Assembly (NCBI GenBank): GCA_023458215.1
Contig: JAEXAJ010000181.1
Coordinates: forward strand, 1-53,008
DNA from: Bacteroidota bacterium
GTDB taxonomy: Bacteria; Bacteroidota; Bacteroidia; Bacteroidales; Bacteroidaceae
DNA length: 53,008 bases
Direction: 5' to 3'
Shown here: one piece after another, positions 34,146 through 42,243 of the stretch
Numbering within the stretch: position 1 is the stretch's first letter
Layout: every line of letters begins with the position of its first letter
The notes under the pieces: model-generated
Told to the model about the DNA's origin: nothing
Seen by the model: the letters and a program-made list of their open reading frames with translations, nothing else
Database searches by the model: none
Position numbers and translations under genes: made by a program

Positions 34146-37100
34146 TTAGAATGACAGATTAACTCCAAACGCTACAGACTTAGTACCAAAAGCACCCACT
34201 CCACGACCGGAAGCAGCTTCCGGGTCAAAGTCTTTCATTATTTTGTCTGCACGCAAGGTAAACAGATTCTCACCGGTCACAAAGAACTTCAAAGAAGAGA
34301 GTCCCCAAGATTTAACAATATTGGCAGGAACCATATAACCTAAACTGATTGTCTTAATACGGAAATAATCGGCATCAAACAACTCATAGTCAGAGAATTT
34401 CTTATTGTATTCGTCATTAGAAACACCACCATACAAACGGGGAACCGGCGCATAGCGGTTAGGATTCTCTTCAGTCCAACGTTGCAGGTGATATTTTCTA
34501 GGATTAGAATTCAGCATGAATGCAAACGCTTGTTCCGATTCAAAAGCAACATCCGTACCTCCAATGCCTTGCCCGAAGATTGATAACTCAAAGTTTTTGT
34601 ATTGCAGACTTAGGTTCAAGCCATAAGTAAAATCCGGAACGTCATTACCAATAATAGTACGGTCGTTATCATTGATTGAAGCATCTCCGGTATCACCGGT
34701 TCTCTTCTGCTCATCGGTAAGTTCGTTATAGTATTTTGCACCTTCCCGCTGAGGAACATATTTGATATCTCCTGCTTTGGGAGTACGTCCGTAAATGTAG
34801 TAACGCCCTGCATCAATATCTTCCTGGGTGTACAGTCCGTCGGTCTTCAATCCATAATAGGCACCGATAGATTCTCCTTCTTTCAGAATATAACGTATCA
34901 AGTCGCCACCGTTCTGTACCATATTGTCGGAACCGGCTAAATCAATAATCTTGTTGCTGTTAGTAGCTATGTTGGCACTTACAGAATAAGAGAAATCGCC
35001 AATCTGATTGCGATGGGTTATAGCCAGCTCAAAACCTTTATTACGCACTTTGGCCAAGTTCATAGAAGGAGTTGTCCATATACCGGTTTCTCTGGGCACG
35101 TTATATCCCAGTAGGATATCGCTTGTATTCTTGATATAGTAATCGGCTGTAAAGCTCAACTTATTATTGAACAGATCAACATCGAAACCTATATCTGTTA
35201 GAGCTACGGTTTCCCAAGACAATGATTTATTAGGAATCTGTGCCTCAAGGATACCTTTTACAGGAACATCACTAAAATTATAATCGGCAGAGCTACTCAA
35301 TAATTGGAAGTAATCGTAATAACCTACATTATTGATATTACCTAAAGTACCGTAAGAAGCTCTCAACTTCAGGTTTGTGATCCAGTCGACAGACTCCATG
35401 AACTCTTCTTCACTTATACGCCATCCTGCTGAGAAAGAAGGAAATATACCCCAACGATTATCCTTATGGAAACGCGAGGAAGCATCAGCACGCAGATTGG
35501 CTTCGAACAAATAACGATCCATAAAGGAATAATTAATACGTCCGAAGTAAGAAAGCATCTTACTTTCCAGAATAGGACTGCCATCGGGGGTGTCTTTGGA
35601 AAGGTTGTTTCCTTGCTCAATGTCCTGTAGTTCGTCGCTCACGAAGTCATTACGTTTAGCATACAGGCGTTCGTAATTATAGTGTTCATAAGAAGTACCT
35701 GCCAGGAAATTCAAAGTGTGATCTCCTAAAGTCAAGTCATATCTTGCGGTTAATGTAGTCATCAGGTTGCTGGTAGTTTGCCAGTTCATCGACATTTCAT
35801 TCGGGCTTGAACTTGCCGTACCGGGTATTTCCAATCCCGTATTGAAATGCTTGATTCCGGGATGATTGGCAGTGTAACTTTTATATTTATACTCATATCT
35901 TTTATAATCCAACTGCCCCGAAACAACCAGATTCTTAATCGGCTTCAAATCAAAGCCCAAATCATAGATGGTATTTTCCGTTGAGCTCTTGCTCCAATTG
36001 GCATAACTGAGTGAACGTAGCGGATTGCTATTCATAAACGTTTGTGTAGCATCCTTTCCACCTGCAATGCTTCCCCACTCGCCATTAGAATGCTGTGCAA
36101 CCATAATAGAAGGCACCAAGACAAAATTACCAAACCAAGGTGTTCCATTCTTTGTATCAGAAGCATTCCGAATGTATTTAACATCCGTTTTCAACGTTAA
36201 CCATTTAGTGAGATCACTCTGCACGTTCACACTAAAGTTATAGCGATCACTGCTGACACCCGGAGTAAAGTTATCATCGAACAAATAGCCTACACTGCTG
36301 AAAAAACGAACCTTGTCACTGCCACCGCTGAATGTGAGGGAGTGCTGGGTGGTAAGTATGTGTTTGTCGAGTACAAGATCCGCCCAGTCAGTATTGGGAT
36401 AAAGGTCGGGCTTACTTCCATCTCTGAACCATCCGATTTCATCTTCCGTATAGGCCTGATTCTTTCCACCGTCAGGTTTGTTGTTGTACCGGGCCTCGTT
36501 CAGCAATGATGCATAATCCCATGAATCAAGAACGTCGGGCAGGTAAGTAGGCATCTTCATACCTACCAGGCCGCTATAAGATACATTCATCTTTTCGGCC
36601 TTACCACCCTTCGTCTTAACCAGAACTACACCATAGGCTGCACGTGAACCATAGATTGCGGATGAAGCTGCGTCTTTTAAAAATGAGATAGATTCGATAC
36701 TGTTGGGATCAAGGTTAGAAAAAAATGTGGCGTCAGCAATAGCTCCATCAATAACATAAAGTGGTGAAGAAGATCCAAGATTACCACGTCCACGGAAGTT
36801 AATACTCGGCGTACTTCCCGGACGTGAAATAATGGTTACTCCCGGTACGGTTCCCTGCACTGCTGCAAGGACATTGGACTGTACACGGTCTTTGATTTCG
36901 TCCGTGCTTACAGATGCCACCGAACCGGTAAGGTTGACCTTCTTCTGAGTACCATAGCCCACTACAACTACTTCAGCAAGTGTCTGATTATCTTCAACAA
37001 GTGTAATATTATACTGTGTTACACCTGATTTTATCGCATGTATCTGACTGATATATCCAATGTAGCTTATCTCAAGCTGAGATCCTACCGACACCGTCAG

Positions 37101-37586
37101 GGTGAATCGACCATCCATATCAGTTACTACCCCATTACCGGTAGCTCCCTTCTCTACAACGGAAGCACCAATCAGGGTTTCACCCATTTTATCTTTTACC
37201 ACTCCTTTTATGGTGACATGGTTAGCCTGTTGCTTCACCGCTTTGGTTTCGGCAACTTTCACTACCGGATTAGAACGCAGGATAACCTCTTTACCTTTAA
37301 TCTGATATTCCAAAGCTCCTCCGAATACAGCAGCAAGTACTTCTTCTATATTACCGGTGCAATCAATATCCCGTTGGGGAACTTTTTCAAGGTCACTCTT
37401 TTGATAAAAGAAAGTATATCCGCTATTTTTCTGAATGAGTTGGATAGCCTCTTTGGCGGACATAGACTTGCCTCTCAACGTTATATCACTCTGCGCTGTA
37501 GAGGCTAATGTCGGAGCAAAAGACAAGACAAGCAGAATAAAGACAGCTGTCAGTCGCCCCCTGAAAATACTAAAACATTTTCTCAT
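34146..37586 (-). CDS. SusC/RagA TonB-dependent outer-membrane transporter with STN domain
   Basis: A 1146-residue transporter. After the signal peptide comes an STN domain (about 35-110: ITLRGKSMSAKEAIQLIQKN, YQIKGKEVILRS), then a carboxypeptidase-regulatory domain (VTIKGVVKDKMGETLIGASV), the SusC-type linker VVVGYGTQKKVNLTGSVASV, a plug and a long barrel ending in VAFGVNLSF. The STN domain normally contacts a FecR-type anti-sigma factor, and the fecR gene is directly upstream (52-base gap). The gene therefore both imports the glycan and signals its presence. Length is normal for SusC proteins with STN. Confidence 0.95.
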   Translation of the reverse strand: MRKCFSIFRGRLTAVFILLVLSFAPTLASTAQSDITLRGKSMSAKEAIQLIQKNSGYTFFYQKSDLEKVPQRDIDCTGNIEEVLAAVFGGALEYQIKGKEVILRSNPVVKVAETKAVKQQANHVTIKGVVKDKMGETLIGASVVEKGATGNGVVTDMDGRFTLTVSVGSQLEISYIGYISQIHAIKSGVTQYNITLVEDNQTLAEVVVVGYGTQKKVNLTGSVASVSTDEIKDRVQSNVLAAVQGTVPGVTIISRPGSTPSINFRGRGNLGSSSPLYVIDGAIADATFFSNLDPNSIESISFLKDAASSAIYGSRAAYGVVLVKTKGGKAEKMNVSYSGLVGMKMPTYLPDVLDSWDYASLLNEARYNNKPDGGKNQAYTEDEIGWFRDGSKPDLYPNTDWADLVLDKHILTTQHSLTFSGGSDKVRFFSSVGYLFDDNFTPGVSSDRYNFSVNVQSDLTKWLTLKTDVKYIRNASDTKNGTPWFGNFVLVPSIMVAQHSNGEWGSIAGGKDATQTFMNSNPLRSLSYANWSKSSTENTIYDLGFDLKPIKNLVVSGQLDYKRYEYKYKSYTANHPGIKHFNTGLEIPGTASSSPNEMSMNWQTTSNLMTTLTARYDLTLGDHTLNFLAGTSYEHYNYERLYAKRNDFVSDELQDIEQGNNLSKDTPDGSPILESKMLSYFGRINYSFMDRYLFEANLRADASSRFHKDNRWGIFPSFSAGWRISEEEFMESVDWITNLKLRASYGTLGNINNVGYYDYFQLLSSSADYNFSDVPVKGILEAQIPNKSLSWETVALTDIGFDVDLFNNKLSFTADYYIKNTSDILLGYNVPRETGIWTTPSMNLAKVRNKGFELAITHRNQIGDFSYSVSANIATNSNKIIDLAGSDNMVQNGGDLIRYILKEGESIGAYYGLKTDGLYTQEDIDAGRYYIYGRTPKAGDIKYVPQREGAKYYNELTDEQKRTGDTGDASINDNDRTIIGNDVPDFTYGLNLSLQYKNFELSIFGQGIGGTDVAFESEQAFAFMLNSNPRKYHLQRWTEENPNRYAPVPRLYGGVSNDEYNKKFSDYELFDADYFRIKTISLGYMVPANIVKSWGLSSLKFFVTGENLFTLRADKIMKDFDPEAASGRGVGAFGTKSVAFGVNLSF

Positions 37587-37638
37587 GTTTTTACTAGTTT
37601 AAATTAGACTTAAAATTAAAATTCTCGGTTTATAGTTT

Positions 37639-38598
37639 CTATCGATCGATAACTGCGTTTTTATAAATGATGACTTTCTTATCCTTTACACGGTAATTCA
37701 GGTTCAGGTTATAGCATATTTTTCGGATAATAGTCAGAGGCTCGTCATCAAATTGTATGTTTCCACTGAATTGGCTGCGGAGAGAAATCCCCTTGTCCGG
37801 TATGACATGAATGTCATACATATTATTAATAATGCCTAGCAATGAATCCAACTGTAAGTCGTCGAACAGGTACTTGCCGTCTTCCCATTTCAGGCAACCT
37901 ACCGTTGTCAACGTTACTTCATGGTCAGGATCAACAAATGCCCGCTGATTGGGCAGCATCGATACGACTTGCCCGGTAGACTGAGTATGCAAATCGACGT
38001 GCCCGCTGAAGAGAGTCACTTCATCATGATCGGCACGGCTGTTCACACGAAACACCGTACCTTTTACTTCAACAAATGCTGTATTGATATATACACGAAA
38101 CGGATTGTTTTCTTGGCGGTTTACTTCGAATACAGCATCTCCTTTCAGCTGTACATCACGGTGAACGGAAAAATTACGGGCATAACGCAATGAACTCCCC
38201 TCCTGAAGCCACACTTTGCTACTATCAGGCAAAAGTATCGTACGACATTCGTCGGCATAAATCTCATCATATTCCATTGGCTTATCACTGCCTTCACCGA
38301 TCCATCCAAAGACACCGCCCAATGTAAGCAGGACAACAACACAAGCAGCGGTTGCCCATCTCCAATAAATTATTCTCCGGGGTTTAGTGTCGGCCAATTC
38401 TTTACGGCTCTGTTTCACTTTGTTCCAGATTCGTTCCTCTTTATCTTTGTCTATCGTAGTTCCGGCCTGTTTCCATTGCTTTTCCATACAATGCTGCACC
38501 TCTTCTGTATCCGACAACACTCTTCTATCTTCAACAGTGGCTTCATTGCGAAAACATTTCTCAACCAGTTCTTTTAATTTTTCTCTTTTTTCTTTCAT
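37639..38598 (-). CDS. FecR family anti-sigma factor
   Basis: A 319-residue inner-membrane protein. Cytoplasmic part about 1-75, one transmembrane helix (about 77-100), then a periplasmic FecR domain (YADECRTILLPDSSKVWLQE, DVQLKGDAVFEVNR) and a C-terminal STN-like DUF4974 domain (QFSGNIQFDDEPLTIIRKIC). It should hold the nearby ECF sigma factor inactive until the loaded SusC receptor signals. Unusually the sigma gene is not upstream in the same direction but divergent, 360 bases away. It is the first gene of the fecR-susC-susD-GH110 operon. Confidence 0.95.
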   Translation of the reverse strand: MKEKREKLKELVEKCFRNEATVEDRRVLSDTEEVQHCMEKQWKQAGTTIDKDKEERIWNKVKQSRKELADTKPRRIIYWRWATAACVVVLLTLGGVFGWIGEGSDKPMEYDEIYADECRTILLPDSSKVWLQEGSSLRYARNFSVHRDVQLKGDAVFEVNRQENNPFRVYINTAFVEVKGTVFRVNSRADHDEVTLFSGHVDLHTQSTGQVVSMLPNQRAFVDPDHEVTLTTVGCLKWEDGKYLFDDLQLDSLLGIINNMYDIHVIPDKGISLRSQFSGNIQFDDEPLTIIRKICYNLNLNYRVKDKKVIIYKNAVIDR

Positions 38599-38742
38599 CC
38601 TTTCATTGGCCTTATACTATAAATACACGCAGAATCAAATGTCCCCCCCTAAAACAATTATTTTTTTTAATTGTAATATTCTTCTTAATGAAAATGAGGT
38701 GTTGAATTGGCTTATTTCGCGAAAGAAATGAATTGAATGATG

Positions 38743-38834
38743 TTTTTTAGGCACGGATTACACGGATTTCACGGTTTTCGTAGCTCTGTAATAGCGCAGC
38801 TCCGTGAAATCCGTGTAATCCCGTGCCTAAAAAA
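38743..38834. repeat. 32-bp inverted repeat of the CACGGATTACACGG family
   Basis: Arms 38743-38774 and 38802-38834 are reverse complements except for one extra base (a bulge). The loop is 27 bases. Core CACGGATTACACGGATTTCA resembles an intergenic repeat that I recall as common in Bacteroidetes genomes. The ends carry runs of six T and six A, so it could terminate transcription in either direction. Confidence 0.8.
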
Positions 38835-38924
38835 TATATTCATAACCGAAAAGAAACAATCTAAATTTTAATCCGGTCGCCCTGATTACTTCAATTCAAA
38901 GTTGCTCCTTAATCTTATTTATCT

Positions 38925-38932
38925 TACTTTTG
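38925..38932 (+). promoter_or_regulatory. Promoter of the ECF sigma gene
   Basis: TACTTTTG (TAnnTTTG) with GTTG at 38901-38904, 20 bases upstream, as a -33 element. The start at 38959 follows by 26 bases. Confidence 0.65.
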
Positions 38933-38958
38933 CAATCAATACGCATGAAGAATATAAT

Positions 38959-39531
38959 ATGATAGAGGAGGTAACGGTACAGAAATTAAGGGATGGAGAC
39001 AAGTTGGCTTTCGAGTATCTTTATAGGAACCTATGGGCCAAGGTTTATGACTTCACTCGTCTTTATGTTACCTCTACGGCAGAAGCGGAAGATATAGTAC
39101 ATGAAGTGTTCGTCAAGCTGTGGGATGTGCGTACCTTTATTGATGAGAAAAAGAATTTCGAGGGTTTGCTTTTCATTATGACCCGCAATATAATCTTCAA
39201 CAGGTTTCGCAAATCGTTCAATGAAGAGTTCTACAAAATGACATTGGCAGATGCTATTGAAGAATCGTATAGTATCGAAGAAGAACTGGATGCCTCGGAT
39301 CTTCTTGAGTATGTAAATCATCTCATATCACAATTGCCTCCACGCTGCCAGCAAGTGTTCCGGTTGAGCCGTGAACAAAACCTCACATACAAAGAAATCG
39401 CAGAATTGCTATCTATTTCAGAAAAAAGAGTAGAGCATCATATTTCAGATGCGTTAAAGTTTTTGAGAAGGAATTTGGAATTCTATCTATTTGTTACGAT
39501 TGTACTGGGCATAAAACCGCCCTTAAATTAG
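38959..39531 (+). CDS. ECF RNA polymerase sigma factor
   Basis: A 190-residue sigma-70 family regulator. Region 2 is about 20-85 (AEAEDIVHEVFVKLWDVRTF) and region 4 about 120-175 (SQLPPRCQQVFRLSREQNLT, then YKEIAELLSISEKRVEHHIS). It belongs to the group paired with FecR in Bacteroides PULs and should drive fecR-susC-susD-GH110. The frame is open to 38902, but a promoter box lies at 38925-38932 and MIEEVTVQKLRDGDKLAFEY is the typical start. The C-terminal tail (FYLFVTIVLGIKPPLN) is hydrophobic. It ends in a bidirectional terminator. Confidence 0.95.
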   Translation: MIEEVTVQKLRDGDKLAFEYLYRNLWAKVYDFTRLYVTSTAEAEDIVHEVFVKLWDVRTFIDEKKNFEGLLFIMTRNIIFNRFRKSFNEEFYKMTLADAIEESYSIEEELDASDLLEYVNHLISQLPPRCQQVFRLSREQNLTYKEIAELLSISEKRVEHHISDALKFLRRNLEFYLFVTIVLGIKPPLN

Positions 39532-39552
39532 CAGAAAAACAGATAAGCGAAA

Positions 39553-39599
39553 TACAAAAAACGATTGGCACACCATAATCATGCCAATCGTTTTTTGTA
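39553..39599. terminator. Bidirectional terminator
   Basis: Perfect 18-bp stem, 39553-39570 with 39582-39599, 11-base loop. Runs of six A on the left arm and six T on the right arm let it work for both the sigma gene and the convergent aldolase gene. Confidence 0.92.
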
Positions 39600-39605
39600 C
39601 TTCGT

Positions 39606-40262
39606 CTATCCGTTCACACGTTTATAATCTTCAAGAAACTTCTTCAAACCTGCATCGGTCAACGGATGGTCAAGCAAACCTTTGATTGCGGAAAGCGGAC
39701 AAGTAGCTACATCCGCCCCTACCTCGATGCACTGCATGATATGTGCCGTGTGGCGTATGGAGGCAGCAAGAACCTGAGTAGTATATCCGTAGTAGCGATA
39801 CATCTCCACGATCTTGCCTACCAATGCTATGCCGTCTTCACAAATATCATCGAGGCGTCCCACAAACGGAGAAACATAAGTAGCTCCTGCTTTGGCTGCA
39901 AGCAATGCCTGACCTACGGAAAACACCAAGGTGCAATTGGTACGGATTCCTTTTCCGGAGAAATATTTTATCGCTTTAATGCCGTCGGCAATGCAAGGCA
40001 CTTTCACTACAATATGAGGATTTAATGCCGCCAGTTCTTCGCCTTCCCGTATCATTCCCTCATAGTCAGTAGCAATAACTTCGGCACTAACATCTCCCTG
40101 TACAATATTACAGATATCCACATAGTGCTTACGCTGATTTTCTACACCTTTGATACCTTCTTTCGCCATAAGCGAAGGGTTGGTTGTGACACCGTCGAGT
40201 ACACCCATATCATAGGCTTCCCGAATCTGGTTTAAGTTGGCTGTATCAATAAAAAACTTCAT
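39606..40262 (-). CDS. fsa: Fructose-6-phosphate aldolase / transaldolase-like
   Basis: A 218-residue aldolase of the short transaldolase class: MKFFIDTANLNQIREA, GVTTNPSLM, the Schiff-base lysine in HIVVKVPC (Lys87), GIRTNCTLVFSVGQALLAAKAGA and SPFVGRLDD. It interconverts fructose 6-phosphate with dihydroxyacetone and glyceraldehyde 3-phosphate, or acts as transaldolase; short TalB-like proteins in Bacteroides are annotated either way. It is cytosolic. A -7 box TATATTTG (40291-40298, minus strand) precedes it by about 29 bases. Confidence 0.92.
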   Translation of the reverse strand: MKFFIDTANLNQIREAYDMGVLDGVTTNPSLMAKEGIKGVENQRKHYVDICNIVQGDVSAEVIATDYEGMIREGEELAALNPHIVVKVPCIADGIKAIKYFSGKGIRTNCTLVFSVGQALLAAKAGATYVSPFVGRLDDICEDGIALVGKIVEMYRYYGYTTQVLAASIRHTAHIMQCIEVGADVATCPLSAIKGLLDHPLTDAGLKKFLEDYKRVNG

Positions 40263-40290
40263 GGTATAAATAGTTTAAATGGTTGATATA

Positions 40291-40298
40291 CAAATATA
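40291..40298 (-). promoter_or_regulatory. -7 promoter box for fsa
   Basis: CAAATATA on the plus strand reads TATATTTG, consensus TAnnTTTG. Confidence 0.5.
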
Positions 40299-40339
40299 AC
40301 GATTTATACCCCCGATTAGTTGCCGGTATCTCTATTTAT

Positions 40340-41794
40340 TTATCGGTTACGCGTCAGGAACAAACGATTGCTGATAGTACCCGGAAGCTCATTCTCGTAA
40401 TGAGTAACCATAATCAGCGTTTTGTCTTGGCGGCGGCAGAACGCTTCGATGATCTTCTTCACCCGGCGACGATTATAAGTATCCAATCCGTGCAGGGGTT
40501 CATCAAGGATCAGCAGTTCGGGGTCTTTGACAAAGGCACGTGCCAGTAACGCCAGACGTTGTTCGCCACTGGAAAGTTGAAGGAAAGGTTTATCTTTTAA
40601 GGCGGCGATGCCGAAGATATCCATCCACCATTCACATACCGCCATTTGTTCTTCTTTGGGACGTTTATAAAGACCGATGCTATCATGTAATCCCGAAGCT
40701 ACAATCTCTATAGCAGGCAGGTTTTTCAAATAGGCCCGGTGCATCTCGGGGCTTACATAACCGATGTGTTTCTTAATCTCCCAAATACTTTCTCCCGTAC
40801 CTCGCTTTCTGCCGAACAAGCTGATGTCGCAAGCATACGATTGGGGATTATCGGCACAAACCAAGCTGAGTAACGTAGATTTCCCTGCACCGTTTTCTCC
40901 ACTCAATGCCCACTTTTCGCCTCGCATCACTGTCCAGTCTAGTTCTTTCAGGATAGTACGGTCGTCGTAGCGGATACTTACTTTGTTCAGTTTCACCACT
41001 TCGTCTGAAGTATAGTTGGTATTATCGTATGGCAGGTCGAGAATACGTTGCTGCAATTCATCCATTGGCAGGGCTACATCTTGTGCTCGGAATGCTTCGA
41101 TATATGCCTCCCGATCCATCTTCTCTCCCACCTTCATTCCATTGACGGGTATTACGTGAGTGATGAACGAGGGTATATCGTCTAACATCGAAAGCACAAG
41201 CACGATTTGCAACGTCCCCAAACGGGTAAGCTGTTCCAGCAGATTGAAAAGTAGCTCACGGGTGGAGGCGTCCAATCCGATGAAAGGGTTATCCATGATT
41301 AAAATACGAGGAGCAGTCAGCAGTGTTTTCGTCAACTGGAACTTCCGCAATTCGCCACTGGAGAGGAGAATGATTTTCTTGTCAAGCATAGGCTCTATCT
41401 TGAAAAGTTCAAAGAGTTGTTGTTTTAGAACATCTTCTTTCACTTCTCCCAGCATCTCGCTCACGAGAGGGGCATCTTCCTGATCGTGGGCATTCCAACG
41501 CTGCTGATAGTAGTAGTTGGCATCGGCCGAACCATACGTATCACGGAAAGCTATATACTTGATATTATCGTAAACAGTTTTAGTAGACGAGGGCGAGAAG
41601 TCATAAGTCAGTTCTCCTTCCTTCAAAGGGTACTTGCCCGTAAGCATATCTACTAGAAGACTTTTTCCTGCTCCATTGGGACCGACAATCGCTAAATGCT
41701 CGCCTGCCAGAAAATCTAAAGTAACCGATTGGGATAAACGAACAAGCGGGTTGCGTACTACGCCCCCCGCTATGTGTAAAGTATGTTGCGCCAT
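40340..41794 (-). CDS. Double ABC ATPase, ModF/PhrA-like
   Basis: A 484-residue protein made of two ABC cassettes in tandem with no membrane segment. Cassette 1 has Walker A GPNGAGKSLL and signature LLSSGELRKFQL, with Walker B RILIMDNPFIGLD. Cassette 2 has GENGAGKSTLL, QLSSGEQRLALLARAF and LLILDEPLHGLD. Length and layout match ModF. No permease lies next to it, so transport is doubtful; ModF-like proteins are of uncertain role. The frame is open to 41821, where the promoter box TATCTTTG (41821-41828) sits, so MAQHTLHIAGG at 41794 is the start. Confidence 0.87.
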   Translation of the reverse strand: MAQHTLHIAGGVVRNPLVRLSQSVTLDFLAGEHLAIVGPNGAGKSLLVDMLTGKYPLKEGELTYDFSPSSTKTVYDNIKYIAFRDTYGSADANYYYQQRWNAHDQEDAPLVSEMLGEVKEDVLKQQLFELFKIEPMLDKKIILLSSGELRKFQLTKTLLTAPRILIMDNPFIGLDASTRELLFNLLEQLTRLGTLQIVLVLSMLDDIPSFITHVIPVNGMKVGEKMDREAYIEAFRAQDVALPMDELQQRILDLPYDNTNYTSDEVVKLNKVSIRYDDRTILKELDWTVMRGEKWALSGENGAGKSTLLSLVCADNPQSYACDISLFGRKRGTGESIWEIKKHIGYVSPEMHRAYLKNLPAIEIVASGLHDSIGLYKRPKEEQMAVCEWWMDIFGIAALKDKPFLQLSSGEQRLALLARAFVKDPELLILDEPLHGLDTYNRRRVKKIIEAFCRRQDKTLIMVTHYENELPGTISNRLFLTRNR

Positions 41795-41820
41795 TTTGAA
41801 CGTTTTTATAATTGACGGCA

Positions 41821-41828
41821 CAAAGATA
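41821..41828 (-). promoter_or_regulatory. -7 promoter box for the double ABC ATPase
   Basis: CAAAGATA on the plus strand reads TATCTTTG. It lies only 16 bases after the end of the upstream gene (41844). Confidence 0.6.
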
Positions 41829-41843
41829 GTTCAAATTAAGGAA

Positions 41844-42233
41844 TCATCTTTTCTTTCGGAAGCATTTCTGAGCACACTCCACTATAATTGCCCATGCAAT
41901 AGGACACTCTACGCAGAAGAGTATTCCAAAGAACACACTGTAAATACCTCCTATCACCAGTCGGTTGATTTCTATCACTCCAAAATAGATGATATTCAGT
42001 AGTCCTAAAATCACGTGCGTAATGCAAGTGAGTATCAGAACAAAGGTAGCAAAAGTAGATCCAAGCACGAAAAACATTAACCTGGCATCCCTATTTCGTT
42101 TTGCAGGTTTCTCCGGCTCAAATTTAGGACCAGCCTCACGCATACACCTTCTTTCCGCATCGCGAATCTTTAAACCGATGTCTGCTTTTCTCAGTTTATT
42201 ACGTGCATGGGGCTTCTTCCTTATGTTATTCAC
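41844..42233 (-). CDS. Membrane protein of unknown function
   Basis: A 129-residue protein with a basic N-terminal 50 residues and two or three hydrophobic segments (about 52-72, 73-95 and 97-118) including CVECPIAWAIIVEC, with paired cysteines. It ends in a basic tail (KCFRKKR). It follows the pullulanase gene by 10 bases and is likely co-transcribed with it. No family recognised. Confidence 0.6.
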   Translation of the reverse strand: MNNIRKKPHARNKLRKADIGLKIRDAERRCMREAGPKFEPEKPAKRNRDARLMFFVLGSTFATFVLILTCITHVILGLLNIIYFGVIEINRLVIGGIYSVFFGILFCVECPIAWAIIVECAQKCFRKKR

Positions 42234-42243
42234 TCCTCCGCAA

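Larger units (their letters stand above)
38599..38958. other. 360-base gap between fecR and the sigma gene
   Basis: No coding gene is supported. It holds the sigma-gene promoter at 38925-38932, a large inverted repeat at 38743-38834, and a short hairpin (38654-38660 with 38668-38674). No clear -7 box for fecR was found. Confidence 0.5.
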
